Assembly (NCBI GenBank): GCA_004352715.1
Contig: SCFE01000072.1
Location: 482,989-546,988, forward strand
From: Hofstenia miamia
Taxonomy: Eukaryota > Xenacoelomorpha > Acoela
DNA: 64,000 nucleotides
Direction: 5' to 3'
The notes under the pieces are model-generated. The model saw nothing but the letters and a program-made list of their open reading frames with translations, searched no databases and was not told where the DNA came from. The position numbers were made by a program, and so were the translations under genes. Of this stretch, positions 40,501-54,700 are shown in pieces (the stretch's first letter is position 1; every line of letters starts with the position of its first letter).

Positions 40501-43500
40501 GCAAAAAATATCAAACACAAGAGAATGTTAGAAGAGGTAATACATTAGCTACATATAGTATCAAAGTATAGCAGTGAATATCTAGGATTTTTCAAAGGAG
40601 AAATTAAAAAAAAGTAATAAAACTTACTGTATTGCAGCCATCAAATTGTCAGAATCAATGTTGAATTACATTTCAATTTTAGATTTAAGATTTGTAAGCT
40701 GAATCACATTACAAAGATTATTTTGTTACACGAAGAGGTATTTAAATTGGTTACGTCAAATCCTAATATTTTAAAAGTTATTTTGCTAATCATTCAATTT
40801 AAAGTATATTTTTTCACCCATTGCTCTTCCTTCAATTGTTAGTTTAGGAATACAGCCTTTGAAATTGAGAATGCCTTATGTGGGTTGCATGAAAAAATAA
40901 TTTTCTACATAGTAAGACATAAAACTCGTCTATTGATACTACTAAACGCATATTAGTGTTGTATGGGGCTTTATTAACCATTAACCCGGCATAAGCAACT
41001 TCAGTCATTAAGATATCATTTTGATAATTATCTCCTATTTAGCACACAGTTTCTTGTAGTTATCAAAAGATAACTCTCAATAATACCAAAATTATAGATT
41101 AATAAATTTACTCAGTATCTCATATTATGTGTGTATTATTTACAAATTTTTTAAAACAGGATTATGCATCAAGGTGAAGTTAAATTTTAACGTGTTTATT
41201 TTCTAGTTTGTCATTATTAATTATGATATTTGACGATGAATTTTATATTCTATTTTGAACTTTCTGCAATCTGTAGTAAGAATTTTAAGTAGTCAATTCA
41301 AATAGTTAAGAAAACGGTAAAATGTGGGCATCAGTTACAGGCAAAATTCCTTACACCTAAGATAGCAGAACATACAAATGTGAGTCAAAGTGTACCATTA
41401 CGAAAAGTAACACTGTGAAGTGAAATAAGCTAACGCAATCAGAAAGCTAAAACTTTTTCAAACAGAATTGCTTTCTTTACACTGGTTGTAATTTAGTCAA
41501 TGCATAGTTTTCAGAAAACCTATTGATCTCGTGAGGTCAGGGCCGCGGCTAAGGTAGAGCCAGGGGGGCAATGGCCCTCCCTTTTGGCCCACTTGGCCCC
41601 CCTTTCTCTTAGCATCCTTGAAATAAAACTCCATAGTATTAATTCTAATATTCTTTAACTAAGTTAGAGTGAATATATTTTAGTTGAAATATATAAAATA
41701 CTAATGCCATTCTTTTTAAAAATTCATTGAAAAAGTGTAAAACTATTTCATATGAGTAAAAAATAATTAATGCATTGAACTTTGCGGGGCCATGGCCCCC
41801 TAAATTTCAAATGCAAGCCACGGGCCTGCGTGAGGTTCATAAGAATTCACCATTTCCTCCACATCTGTAATGTGTGCTACAATTCTTTATAGTGCACTGA
41901 ACCAGCGATATGGTACTTTCTCTGTATTATAATCACTTATCCTTCAATATCGATAAATAAAAATTTATTAACTTTGGTGATAAAGCAACACAGTCTGTTC
42001 CTCTCATAGTAGCGCCAATTATAGCAAACGATTTCGTTAAAGATCTAGGACATATAATAACACCAAACCTCTCATGGCCTGTTCACTATTTATAGAAATT
42101 AAAAAGTTGCAGTTATCTTTTTTTAATATTAAACCCAATATTTCATACTAAACTCATTTTAAGATAAAACTAAACTCCATACAAATCATTGGTATTATCA
42201 TGTCTAAGTTATGGCTCAATTCTGATGGAATTATCCCCTTCATAATTGACAAGCTAGAAGCTTTTCAACATAGAGCTTTTAAGTGGATACTACCAGGACT
42301 TGATTATAAATCACAATTAATACGATTAAAAATGCTTCCGATACCCTACTATTTTCAGGTACTTGATTTAATCTATTTTAATAAGCTATTGAACGACCAA
42401 TGTGATTTGAAATTATCAAAAATAATATCACAATATCTACCAACAAACTACCGTTTTTGTTCTTCAAACTTACAATCTTCAAATCAAAGGATACAAGAAA
42501 AGAATCAATCAGATCTTTTTATTTAAATAGAATTTCAATTCTTGCTAATTATATACATCAAAATACTTCCATAAATTTATACGGTCATTGAAACATGTAA
42601 AAACATCATTAAATGATTTCTTCCAGCAACCATTTGTAAATAACTTTGACTATTCTATTATAAATAATACTAAGAAACATGCAATGCTTATGTTGTTTCT
42701 GCAGAGTGCCTTATGTACATTATTAATGTAAATTTATTATTGGTACTATTGTTTAGTGTCCATATATGGATAATAAATCTTTATTATTATTATAATTTTC
42801 ACTGTAGGTTTTTAGTAGTTTTCCAGCAGAGAAACTATTGATATAGAACTTCATTAATCAGTTTGAAAAAAAACATGTTGAAAGGTTAATTTGAAAGCAT
42901 GTTTTCGCAGGACAATTGGAAATGTTTTTATTCCCAATTAATATTCAGATTCTAATGCAATTATGATGTTGATTCGAAAACGAAGAAATATTTACGTTGG
43001 GGCTTAAAACTATCAAGTACGTTTTCTTATAGCTTCATGTCCAAAAGAATTTTGAATGCAACTTGTAAAGTATAAATGATATTTATGAATGATAAATTTT
43101 ATTAATATAATGGGTAAATGCATGCTTACTTGATCATCTCTAATTGCACAATAGATTTATTGCAAATACCTGTTTGGAGTTCGCCAAGTTTTCCGGTGTC
43201 GTGAACTTGGTCTGGACCCATTTGAGGAACATCTTGTACTTGGACGACTTGCGACCAAATTTGCTGTTACAGTTCCTTCTTGAAGAATTTTGTCACGATT
43301 TATGCTAAAAGAAGATAGATAATTTTTTGATAAAAATTTTATTTATCAATTATTATCTTTAAATAAGACATTATTAGCTATGATTTCGACCTAAAAAATA
43401 AATTTATGTTTTAAAAATTTGAGCTTTTGCACCCAAATCATTCCGAATTTAACTAATCACCTTTACTAAAAAACATGGTAAGTATATTTTACCCATAATA

Positions 43501-46500
43501 ATAAAGTTCACTAATTTGAGAACTAATTATCAAAGTATTCCAATATCTATTTAAAACTTAACAACTACGGCATTTTTTACAATTTGTGATGTCTATAACT
43601 AACCAATAAAGATACCTAAAATCTAAAAATCCCAATGAATAGACAATCATAGTGTTCCTACAGAGCGGTGACTTACATCTTTGTACACTTACGTGAATCT
43701 TGTACAACACTCAGTTTGCTCAATTTTGGTCTTGCCCAAACCCGCCCTGCCCCATGTAAATTTCTGGCGTAATGTTTGATGTTAATTATATACTTCAAAT
43801 GAATTGATTAAGCTAGCTAAAAGAATAAATATATCACGTTTGAATGTTATCAATTTTTTACAAATTATAATTAGCCAACTCTTTACAAATAGCCAACAAA
43901 AATTAGGAAATCAAATATATTTAAGCTATTTAATATAATAAACAAAGCATGGTCAAGTTCTATGCTAAAAAGAGTTTGCACCTAAATGTATTCTAGCTGT
44001 AAATTCCTTAGAATTTCTGTTGTTTCTTAGCATATTTAAACTTTTTCAACACATTAAATACTGGATTTGTGTGGGAAGTAGTAATTCAATAAAAACGTTT
44101 CTGCATCATCTCGCATTTCAGCAAAGCAGAATTCTTGAAGTCAAAATTGAAACAATTTGTTGAGCAATTTTAGACTATTTAAATATATTAAGAATGATTA
44201 GATTACGTGTGTGTCATGGCTTTGTCCACGGTAGCGCGGCAAACACAGTTAATACATTGTCAACACAAAATTAACACGAATTTGGAAGGAATTTTGATTT
44301 TTGATGTAATTTCAAATTCATAATTGTGTTCTTAACCGAAGCATTGGTGATTTCTACTGTTTCACTAAATTAGCGATCATAAATTCTTTCAGAGTTTTCT
44401 GCAGTTTTTACAGTAGTTAGCAGAACAAAAAATTTGGATCTGTAAACTTTCAGTATCATAATTTTATGAAAATTTTGGAATTATAAAATATTTGAATTTC
44501 TGTTGAGGTTATATATTTAGTTGCTACGTTGTTCAATTCGCATTATATTATAAACGCATGCAAATTGCAATTGAGAATTTGTAATTAATGCAACTCAATT
44601 TTTACAACTAACAGATGTTGAGTTGAAACATTATACTGACATCATAAATTCGAGAATAGACTGATTATTGCAAGCAAAGCAATTATTTCTAAAAAAAGTC
44701 CAATCAACAATATGTCAAAACAATAGAGAAAAGGAAGAGAAAACTATTCTTTATATTTTTTGATATATTTATACTATTTTAACTAATATTTTATATTCAA
44801 TTTCATTCAACTATTATGCCTTGTTTATCCAACACAAAGCAAAATTTACTAAAACTAAATGCATTTATAATTCCATTTTTCAATCTTAGAGATCTTTATA
44901 GTTCAATTTTATTGTTTCGTATTTAAATAAAAGTTTAAATCACTTCAAGTATTTTTTAAAAAAATATTATGTATAAGTTTTAACCTTTCTGTGCACAGAT
45001 TGAACTGTTTTTTTATAAATCTATAATCCTTTCACGAAACGCAAGGCAATGTCAATTTTAACACCTTTTAAAATGTAGTGTTGCTATTTTCTGTATTCGA
45101 ATACCACTATATCCTAAGGAGCACGAGAATATTGAACACTTCACTTTGGTCAAAAATTGAACATTATATTAGATTTATTGTGTTCTTTTTCTATGAAATT
45201 AGCTAATTAAATACACAGAATAGAACTTACTATCTGACACAAGTCATGTATGGGATTCAAACATGATGTTTTTCAAGAACTCTTGTTAGTGGGAATCATT
45301 ACCAAGCTTCCTCCAAACCTTACCAAAGCCAAAACATTTAAATCGTAGAAGACCTCCAAATTTTGAATTGATAAATACTTTTTTCTTTTGCAAAGCTCAT
45401 ATTTCTTTAGTTTTCTACTAGAAGATAATGCTGCTACAATATGTCCTGATCATTGAAACTGCCATTGTAGTATTCATTGAATAAATTGCAAAGCTTAACT
45501 TCATGTTTGATAATTCGTAATGTCTACTCTCAATTCACCCCTTGTATAATTCATCACTATTCTTCGCTAAAATCGGATATCTTAGTAGAGATCATATCCA
45601 GATTCTTTAAACCATTTCTAGCTTCGCATCAAATTTCATGCGAATTATGGCAGCAGAAGCAAAAACAAGATGAGAATGATCATGTAGCTCTTTGGACGAT
45701 GCCGCCAAACCAGAATTCCTTTTTTTACGAGTCGATATCAATTGTCCCCCACTGTCCCATTGTCATAAAAAAAACTGGGCGTCATCCTGATTTTTATCAA
45801 GACCATCTAATGACGCAAATCAATGCTGTTAGAATATGACATTATTGAACTTTTGCAAATTCAGCTGTTTGTTTCTATTTCTTTGTGCCTCCTAACCGAC
45901 CAAGAAGGTTTACTTCCCGCTCATTAATAAATTTATTAAATTATCACTAGATTCCATCTCAGTATTTTAAAACATTCTGGTGGAAACCTCGCCATCAGGT
46001 TAACACTTTCTTTCTCTAGAGGAAGTTGTTCTAGGGGATTTCAATCTTATCTAGGTCTTCATAAAATTTTACTTAGCCTCCAACTACTTCATCATCGGAA
46101 TCACCTCTTAAGTTAAATGATTTGAGTTTACACATTGACATGCAGAAGTCAATCACTTGCTTTGCAGTTCAATATATCAAAGTAGATATCATCTTACATG
46201 AATCAACGTAAGGATAACACTTGTTGATGGAGTTTCTAGTAAGTTCGGAAAAATTTCTTTTTGTGGAAAATTCCTAATTTAGATAATGTAATCTTCGCTT
46301 AAAAATATCAGTTTGTTCACTTCACTTTCCGCTTGTTCTTCACATATATTCCCACAAAAAATGCTTTGAAATTTTCGGTATCGGGTTTTTGGCATTGTTT
46401 GTAGAGCCACAAAATCACTCACGACTAAACGCTTTTATATGCTTTAAATGAAGATATTCTTCAAAATTTTCATTGGCACAATTTTCTTCTGCTCTACAAG

Positions 46501-49500
46501 ATTCTCAATCAGATTAGAGTTCCTAACCCTTACCCTACAGACTTTACTTCTCGATTTAATAATCGCATTGTGATTACTAGGGTCCGAAAATGTTCCATTT
46601 ACAATGGCGCAATTTCCCCCATTTTCTAGCTTTGAAAATTTTCGCACAATTTCGCAATTTTAATGCATTTTCTACAAAATATATATAATTTTTCAATAAT
46701 TCTCACAAACTCTGATTTTAATAACTTTTCAATGATGATTCAGTTTACAGTACTGTAATGCTAGACTTTGTTGTATTTATTGCTATAATAGAGGTCAATT
46801 ATTTCAGTGAGAATGCCTTAATTTAAACTCAATAGAACCGGTGGGAGCAACTCTTGAACATACGATTGGAATATCTCATACGATATTTTGAAAAAATCTT
46901 CAGCTGACTTCATTTACTTAGAAACCAAAATATGCAAGGAGTGCAGGCTTTTTACAACAATTGCACCACAAGAGAATGAATTCAAGAAGGACCTTACAGG
47001 TGCTTTGCATGTCACAAGACAAAGATGAGAGACCAGGATTTCAAAAAATTCTGGAGAAATTCACTATGAAAACTATACAAAGGAAATGAGTTTTAACGAA
47101 TTGAGAAAGAAATTTATGTTTCAAAACAAGCTGTATTATTTGATGGTTGATAAGTAGACTGATTCATTTCGCAGGGAGATGGCGGCTGCCTGGTGGACAT
47201 GTGGATTCGACTGAAAACCCAAAATTGATCCAAATCATACAGTTCCCTGGAACAAACCACAAGACTATCATTTGGTTTATTAGATCACCGTCATCAAGAT
47301 ATCCAGAATCTTGAATTGACGCAGCTTCCTATATGTTTAACAAAACATACAATGAACTGCTCTATGTAACATGCGTTGAGCAAACCTTTCATTGGCTATC
47401 ATACTATGCACATGGCAACAATCCACGTTAGCATTTCTTATGAAAAAAGTTCTCGCTAAGAATAACACCAACAAATTTCTTTTCATTACAAAAACCAATT
47501 TGATACTTCCTGTTGTAATTTGTTAGGGGACCTAGTTGCAAAGTGTATTCTACTATGGAAAAAAACTTGAGGGAATTTGCGACTACTTGAAAAGTCTCGA
47601 TATGTCCCAAATTTACAGGAAAATGCAAACACTCAAATTTCAATTAATATTTGTTGATGAAGATTTGCATTTTCTTCAATTACGATTGAAAAATTCCAAA
47701 AATTCAATACTTGAAGATGCAGCTGCTATTGTATGTGATGCAATTGGCAATGTGACACTGGAATCATATATGACAAGATTAAACTATATTTTATCAAACG
47801 ATGTAGATCACAATCAAATTAGGAAAATTGTTGATGTTCTGAATTGAAGCGTTTTTTCAACCTGTAGTCGTCCCAAAAACAGCCTTGGAGGCTAAATTTT
47901 GTCCTATTGTTAGTGCCGATGTCGTGAGATCTTTTCGTAATTACGTCAAAGTTCATCGGTGCTTCATTTAAAATACTATATGATAATTTCATGGAATAGT
48001 GTCTCATAGTTGCAGAAATATTTTAAATAGTATCATTAAAATTTTGGTTTTTACACAATTTTTGACCTATTTTTACATACAATTTTATCTGGGACATGGT
48101 GATTGATTACACATGTAAATAACTTGAAAATTCCTACACTCTAAACAGTTATAAAGGCTATTCACTTTACTATAAAACGCAGTAATTTAGTTAACTGCTC
48201 ATTTCGCAGAAATCAATTTTAATTAGAGTTAAATATGCTGCACTTTTCAACATTGAACGCAATCTTAATTGAAACTTGTATTACTAGAAAAGGAGGATTA
48301 ACTTTTCCTAAATTTATATTGTTTCACGAAACGACACAGCAATTTCGATTATTCAAAGGGTATTTTTCAAATAGTTAAAACTTCTTTATGGAACCTTAGA
48401 GTATTAATTACCCAGAATCTAAGTAAAAATGAGATTATTAATAAAGCTTACTTTCAAATACATTATTTAATTAAATTAGTTTAATAATTTTAACATGATA
48501 TTTTTTGCTTAAACAACTAATTAATAGTCCTTTAAATTTATTATTTTTCTTTCATATGCTAAGTTTGGCGGTAGTTTATTCCAATTATCAATGTGTTTAT
48601 GATAAAATTAATAAAACACTTTTATTATGCTTTTTAGATTTCGTAAATAATTTGTAGTAATAATTCAACTAAAACATTATTATAAGGACTAATCTAAGCT
48701 ACTCAAATCAAATGATGCCCTTGAAAAATGTCTCATTTAATATGATTTATTAAAAATTAAGTAGAGAAATATAGCATTGCAAAAGTTGTCCCGATCAGCT
48801 ATGTTCCCATGAAACGGGGATCAACAAATCACATCATGAGTACCCTCGATTGGCTTAGCATATCAAATTAATGAATATTTCGCTAGCAATCCCTTAACGC
48901 TAATTCCACTGTGAATCTTTCAAAATCGGTTATGGTTTCCTCAAATAATTTTTATTGTTTTTAACTCAAGATCAAATGCAGATGTTTAAAATCGGAAACC
49001 ACCGCCAGATAGGAATTTGTCTTTTCTCATATTTCGCTTCCGGTCTCTACATCGACGCGATTTCTGACTTTGAGCACGCGTGCCTGAACCTGAATCAGGT
49101 TAGTTCTTGTTACCATGAACTCATTATTTGAACACTGGGTATGGAAAGAATTGGAATAATTTAATAAAAATCGCATTTCTCATTGAAAAGAGTTTTCTTT
49201 GTAAGAACAGGCCAGGGGCCAGAGACATCAATCATCATTACGCAATGCGGGGCAAAGCCCCGCTAAAATTTTTGAAAATATGGAGAAAATAGACCCTAAA
49301 AATGGATTTAATGATCCTAGATTTTAAATTTTTCAAGTTTTTACGAAAATTTTTTTGATTTATCCAGTCAAAATCAAATTTGGAAACCTGACGGGGGACA
49401 TTCTACCATGCCCCCCCCTGCGTACGCCACTGGAACAGGCCCAACGCATAAATGCAAAAGCCTTTCAATATTTCTTAACAGGCTTAAATAAATGTGTTCG

Positions 49501-50667
49501 AAAATGTGGACAAATCCATTTGTTTCTTAAAAGTAACTCTGGTAAAAATAGGGTTAAGGAAGCGATACTTTGGCGACCAGGAGGAGACCGACCAAGAGAT
49601 GAAATGTTCATTTTTATATATTACATCTCAGATGTTATTTTAGGACGTTTTAGGGAAGCTTTGATACACTAATCTATTAACTTAATTGAGTTATAAAATC
49701 TAAGTTTAAAATATTCTCTATAGTTATTCAATATAAAAATTAATTTGGAAAAATCTCTCCATTTTTCCACTTCAAACAACAATAACTTAAGATTACACGA
49801 TAGAATTTTCTATCAATTCACATGCTTCGCACTTTTTTAATGATGGTGATATATTATAAGTAAAAATATACTTTCTTAATTTTCTTCATCTTGCCTTACA
49901 AAATGGAGAGCAAACCAGTACAATCGTTTGAAAAAATATGTAGACTTGGAAATATATAAAATGCAAATTTGTTTATTTTTCTTATGCTGGAAGAGAAAAA
50001 TCACTACTAAATAATTTTCGTATTATCAATATATATATTTCAATTGTCTAGTTTTTTTGCAATAATATGCAATTATATAGCAAAAAGTGAGATTGTTCTC
50101 ATTTTTAAGTTTTGTAGCCCACTTCATTCATTTAATTTCATCATCATTATTTTTTACATTTTCATTCATATGACATTAAAATGCATAAATATATTAATTT
50201 CTTGCAAAATATTGTTGTATGTTGATTTTCATAGTTTAATGAAATGTCCAGGTATACTTATTTTTTCCATTATTGTGATAGTTCGGTGTCCCGTTATTCT
50301 GCCTTTTTTAGGCTCAATATTTCTTTGTTTAACCTTTTCACATTCTGGAAACCCAAATTTATTATTCAATTAGAAGTAACCATTTATTTACCTTATGTCG
50401 TAGCCTCCACTGAGTAGTTTTGCCTCTAACTTTTCCTGGGCAAAATTCCATAGCAACAATTCTCCATCAAATGAAGCTGTAGCAAGCCAATGATTGCAAA
50501 TATCTGCTGAAAGAATATCATCTTTATGCAGATCTCCTCCCTTCCACTTTGGCAAAGGTTTAACAACTAGTTGCTAAGCGAAAACAAAGTACTTATACTG
50601 TCTGTGTCAAATACTATGTAAGAATTCACTATATATATATATATATTTTTTTATATATTATGGACAT

Positions 50668-50713
<46 letters not shown>

Positions 50714-50803
50714 GCATGCATATATATATATATATATATACATTGTGGACATTGATGTATATTTATATATATATGTATATTATAAATTGAGGGTTGATGC
50801 TCC

Positions 50804-50837
<34 letters not shown>

Positions 50838-50857
50838 TTTATATATTATGGACATTG

Positions 50858-50908
<51 letters not shown>

Positions 50909-51671
50909 TATATATGTTTTTCTTCGATGGCATTTATTAATTCACTTTTTCCACTTACAAATTTTGAATAGTTTTGTACAAATTTTATTTAAAGCTATTA
51001 TAACCATAAGTATAAAACATGGAACATACACACAAATATAGCACATACAGTACATACCAGCACATCACATAAAAAAATTATTTTTGCTGCATCTACTTGA
51101 TCGGTGTTTAAACTTAATGAATTGATTTATTGAATTATAGTACTAGCAGATTTGCGAAGATGTCCATATATATAATTACCAAACCTATGTCATTAGCATA
51201 GTAAAATGGAGATATCATTTTTAATTCTTGTAGTTTGGTTCTTGTTTTCATTCTACTAACACTAAACATAGTGTAGAGAAATTGAGCAGATAAAAATTTT
51301 AATTATTCGCTTTTGGGTATTTATATTTATGTTATTCAGTAGAGCACATCCATGGATGAAATGGCTCATTACTAAAACATAACTTAGCTGTTTACTCTGA
51401 GTGAAGATTCTGAGTTGGTGAATACCTTCCATACTGGTGGCCATATATATATATATATATATTAATGTATATATTAATGGAGAATAGGTCAATCCTTTGA
51501 GGAAAGCATTTACTTTTTGACAAACAATTCGAGTAAATACTGTTTATTTTAACTCCTTATTTTCTATCGAACAGGAAGCTTGGTTCCGAGATTTAGAATT
51601 AAGACCTTAATATGTTAATCAATTTTTCAATATTTCACAGCCAATACTGTTGAAGGCTTTACTGATATCGA

Positions 51672-51704
<33 letters not shown>

Positions 51705-54700
51705 NNNNNNNNNNNNNNNNNNNNNNNNNNNNNNNNNNNNNNNNNNNNNNNNNNNNNNNNNNNNNNNNNNNNNNNNNNNNNNNNATATATATATTTATAC
51801 TATGTCGCTATGTACGATTAAAAAATTATATATGTCACTATGTACGCATCGCAAAATTTATATATGTCGCTATGTACCAGCAAGATTTTTTGTTGTTAAA
51901 AAAATTTTAATGATAATATAATCACGCCCTCAGTGGTCTCAATGCATGTACAGACTCCTATTTGAAACCATGTTTTGGAACAAACACACATTTTATTGAA
52001 AATAGCAGCCTAAGTACAGCTCTATAATTACTCAAAAATTTAGTAAATAATTCAGCCGGAAGTTGCCTAACTTATAGTGTATTACCAAACATAGTTCGAA
52101 TTTTAATAAATATAGCGATTCACAACCAACCAATGTCATGCAGCAATTTTTTCTGCAGATTTCTACTTATTTTTTTTTGTACGCCCTAATATGTTGCTAT
52201 GTAGACTTTTTTCGAAGTTTGTAGGTACATAGCGACATATTATAACTATATATATATATATATATATANNNNNNNNNNNNNNNNNNNNNNNNNNNNNNNN
52301 NNNNNNNNNNNNNNNNNNNNNNNNNNNNNNNNNNNNNNNNNNNNNNNNNNNNNNNNNNNNNNNNNNNNNNNNNNNNNNNNNNNNNNNNNNNNNNNNNNNN
52401 NNNNNNNNNNNNNNNNNNNNNNNNNNNNNNNNNNNNNNNNNNNNNNNNNNNNNNNNNNTATATATATATATATATATATAGCTGTGTGTGAGTGTGTGTG
52501 TAAATGCATATCAAACATGAAAAGTAGGTCAGTAGATTTTGGTTCAGATTAAAATATGTGTGCTTTTAAATGTTGCAAGCAGTTATATTTTACTAATCAT
52601 CAAAGCATTTAAATTCAATTGGTGTACATGAGGAGCTGTTGTGAAGAGTGAATCTTACCCGTAATTGTTTATGCTAAAATACATGAGATTTAGTACTGCT
52701 ATACGCTTTTCCATCCACTTCTTATATTCATTTATTGAATAATGTTGGAAATACGTTTACCTATTCCCAAGGGTTAGCAAATACAAGCTAAGCCTTAAAT
52801 CTCAACTTACATTTCCCTTCGTGTCTTCATAGGAGACAATTTTTCTGTTCCATCCGCAAGCGACAACCGATTCTTTGTTGTTGCTTGAAGTATGCATAAT
52901 TGCTGTGACCTCGGATGATCCCGCGGGTTGCAAAGAGTAGCTTAAGAGACCCGATTGATAATACCATACCTAAATGTTAGGATATTGCGTTATTAAAGTA
53001 TGAAATTTAATATAACACCCATTAACTAAACAGAAATATAGTGAGTGGGTCTTTTCAGTTATGCTTCAAACTTTGGTCGACTTTGAAGGGCTTGGAATAC
53101 AATTGGAATTGATATCAAGTTAGGTCGTTATTGAATAATACAAATTTCAACTAAATAGTACATTCTTAAAGATTTTTGTAGTGTTTGAAGAAGCCAAATT
53201 TGAATGAAAAATGATAGCGTGAAACTCAAATTGAATTTTAGTTTTGATCAATTGAAAATTCTGTAAACTTCATTTGAATTTAAAATTATGTGTGCTTACG
53301 TGCAAACTTCCATCCCTGCCACCACTGAGAAGCCGTTCGCCTTTGCTGTCGAAAGAAATGCAAGTGATTTCTTCATCGCCATGTGCTTTGCTAAACCTCG
53401 TCACTTCAAAACCTGTTGTTACATCCCAAACACCTATTTCTGATTGGTCACTGGCGGTCACAATCTAAACACATTCGCCTTACACCTGAATTTTTACAAA
53501 CTTCAAGTTTAGTGGGCAAGAACGAGAGCTTCCTTATAAGCAAAAGCTTTGTATAAGCAAGCCTTCAAATTGTTAACCAAATTACTTTATTCATTCGTCT
53601 GACGCTTTATCATAGGCATTGCTTAACTAAGTGAAAATTATTGCACTTAAGACATTTACATTTTTTATATAAAAATTTTTGGGACATACTATTCAATAAT
53701 ATGTTATTGAAAAATTATTCCAAAACTAGATTAAATGTAATTTACAAATATTAATGGAGATTTTTAAATTTATCAAATGTGTTCTGCTGACATACTGCCT
53801 GAAATAGGTGTGCATTTTCAGGGTTCTAGATATAATTACTTACTTTGTTTATAAAGGAAATGTAAATTTAAGCAAAGTACATCACGTGACCTACTTACAT
53901 GTTGGTTTGCTGAGTTATATATGGCAGCACATAATGGAGAAGTGTGTGTAACGGAGTAGCTAATTTCTTCTGCAATCTGAACACCGATTTTCAGATGAGC
54001 CATATAGTCATTGCATGTGAAGACGACATTGTTATATGGTGAGCCAAAATACGCCAGTGGGAAGTTCCCATGTTCTGGAGCTCGATTATCCAGGCATTGA
54101 AACTGCAGATAAATGGTTTGTACACATGCATAGTCTTTAATATCCCAAACTTTTACACACTAAAAACATTGTTAAAATATAAATATTGGTTGGCTTTTAA
54201 AAATATTTCAATATGTGTTTCCGGAGTAGGAATTGACAAATTGCAAGGCTTTGAGGCGATGCAACATGCTTATTTTTGCTCATATGGGGCAAACCACTAG
54301 GGAGTTTTGAAGAACAACAACGTCTTATATTATCAATTTCTTAAGGAAAAGGAAACTTTTTGAAGTTAGAATGAACTAAGAGAAATTAACTGTGTGTTTG
54401 CATCTTTCCTCTTCGGTCTAAGAAATGTAAGCCTAGGTGTCTTCAAAATTCTCATAGATGCACAAACAAACTTAATGAATGAGTATGCACTATTGATATA
54501 AAACACATGATGATCTCCAAGTTTAATTTTATAATAAAGTTTCATCATTTCTTTCATTCCTGATATTTTTCAAGTATAAAATGGTACATCAGGATGCTTT
54601 TTTCAAATTTCCAAAATTACTTACTGTTCCTAAATTTTACTTAGGATTTATTGGTAAATTTTTTTAATTTTAGTAGAGTTTTCTACGTACTGCAATTATA

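Noticed and set aside
50044-50373. Plus-strand hydrophobic open frame
   Set aside because: It is AT-rich intron sequence running up to exon 13 on the other strand; the hydrophobicity follows from T-rich codons.
54103-54104. Alternative acceptor giving a shorter exon 10
   Set aside because: It would remove [14 protein letters not shown], which completes the WD blade; the acceptor at 54160-54161 keeps it and the frame.
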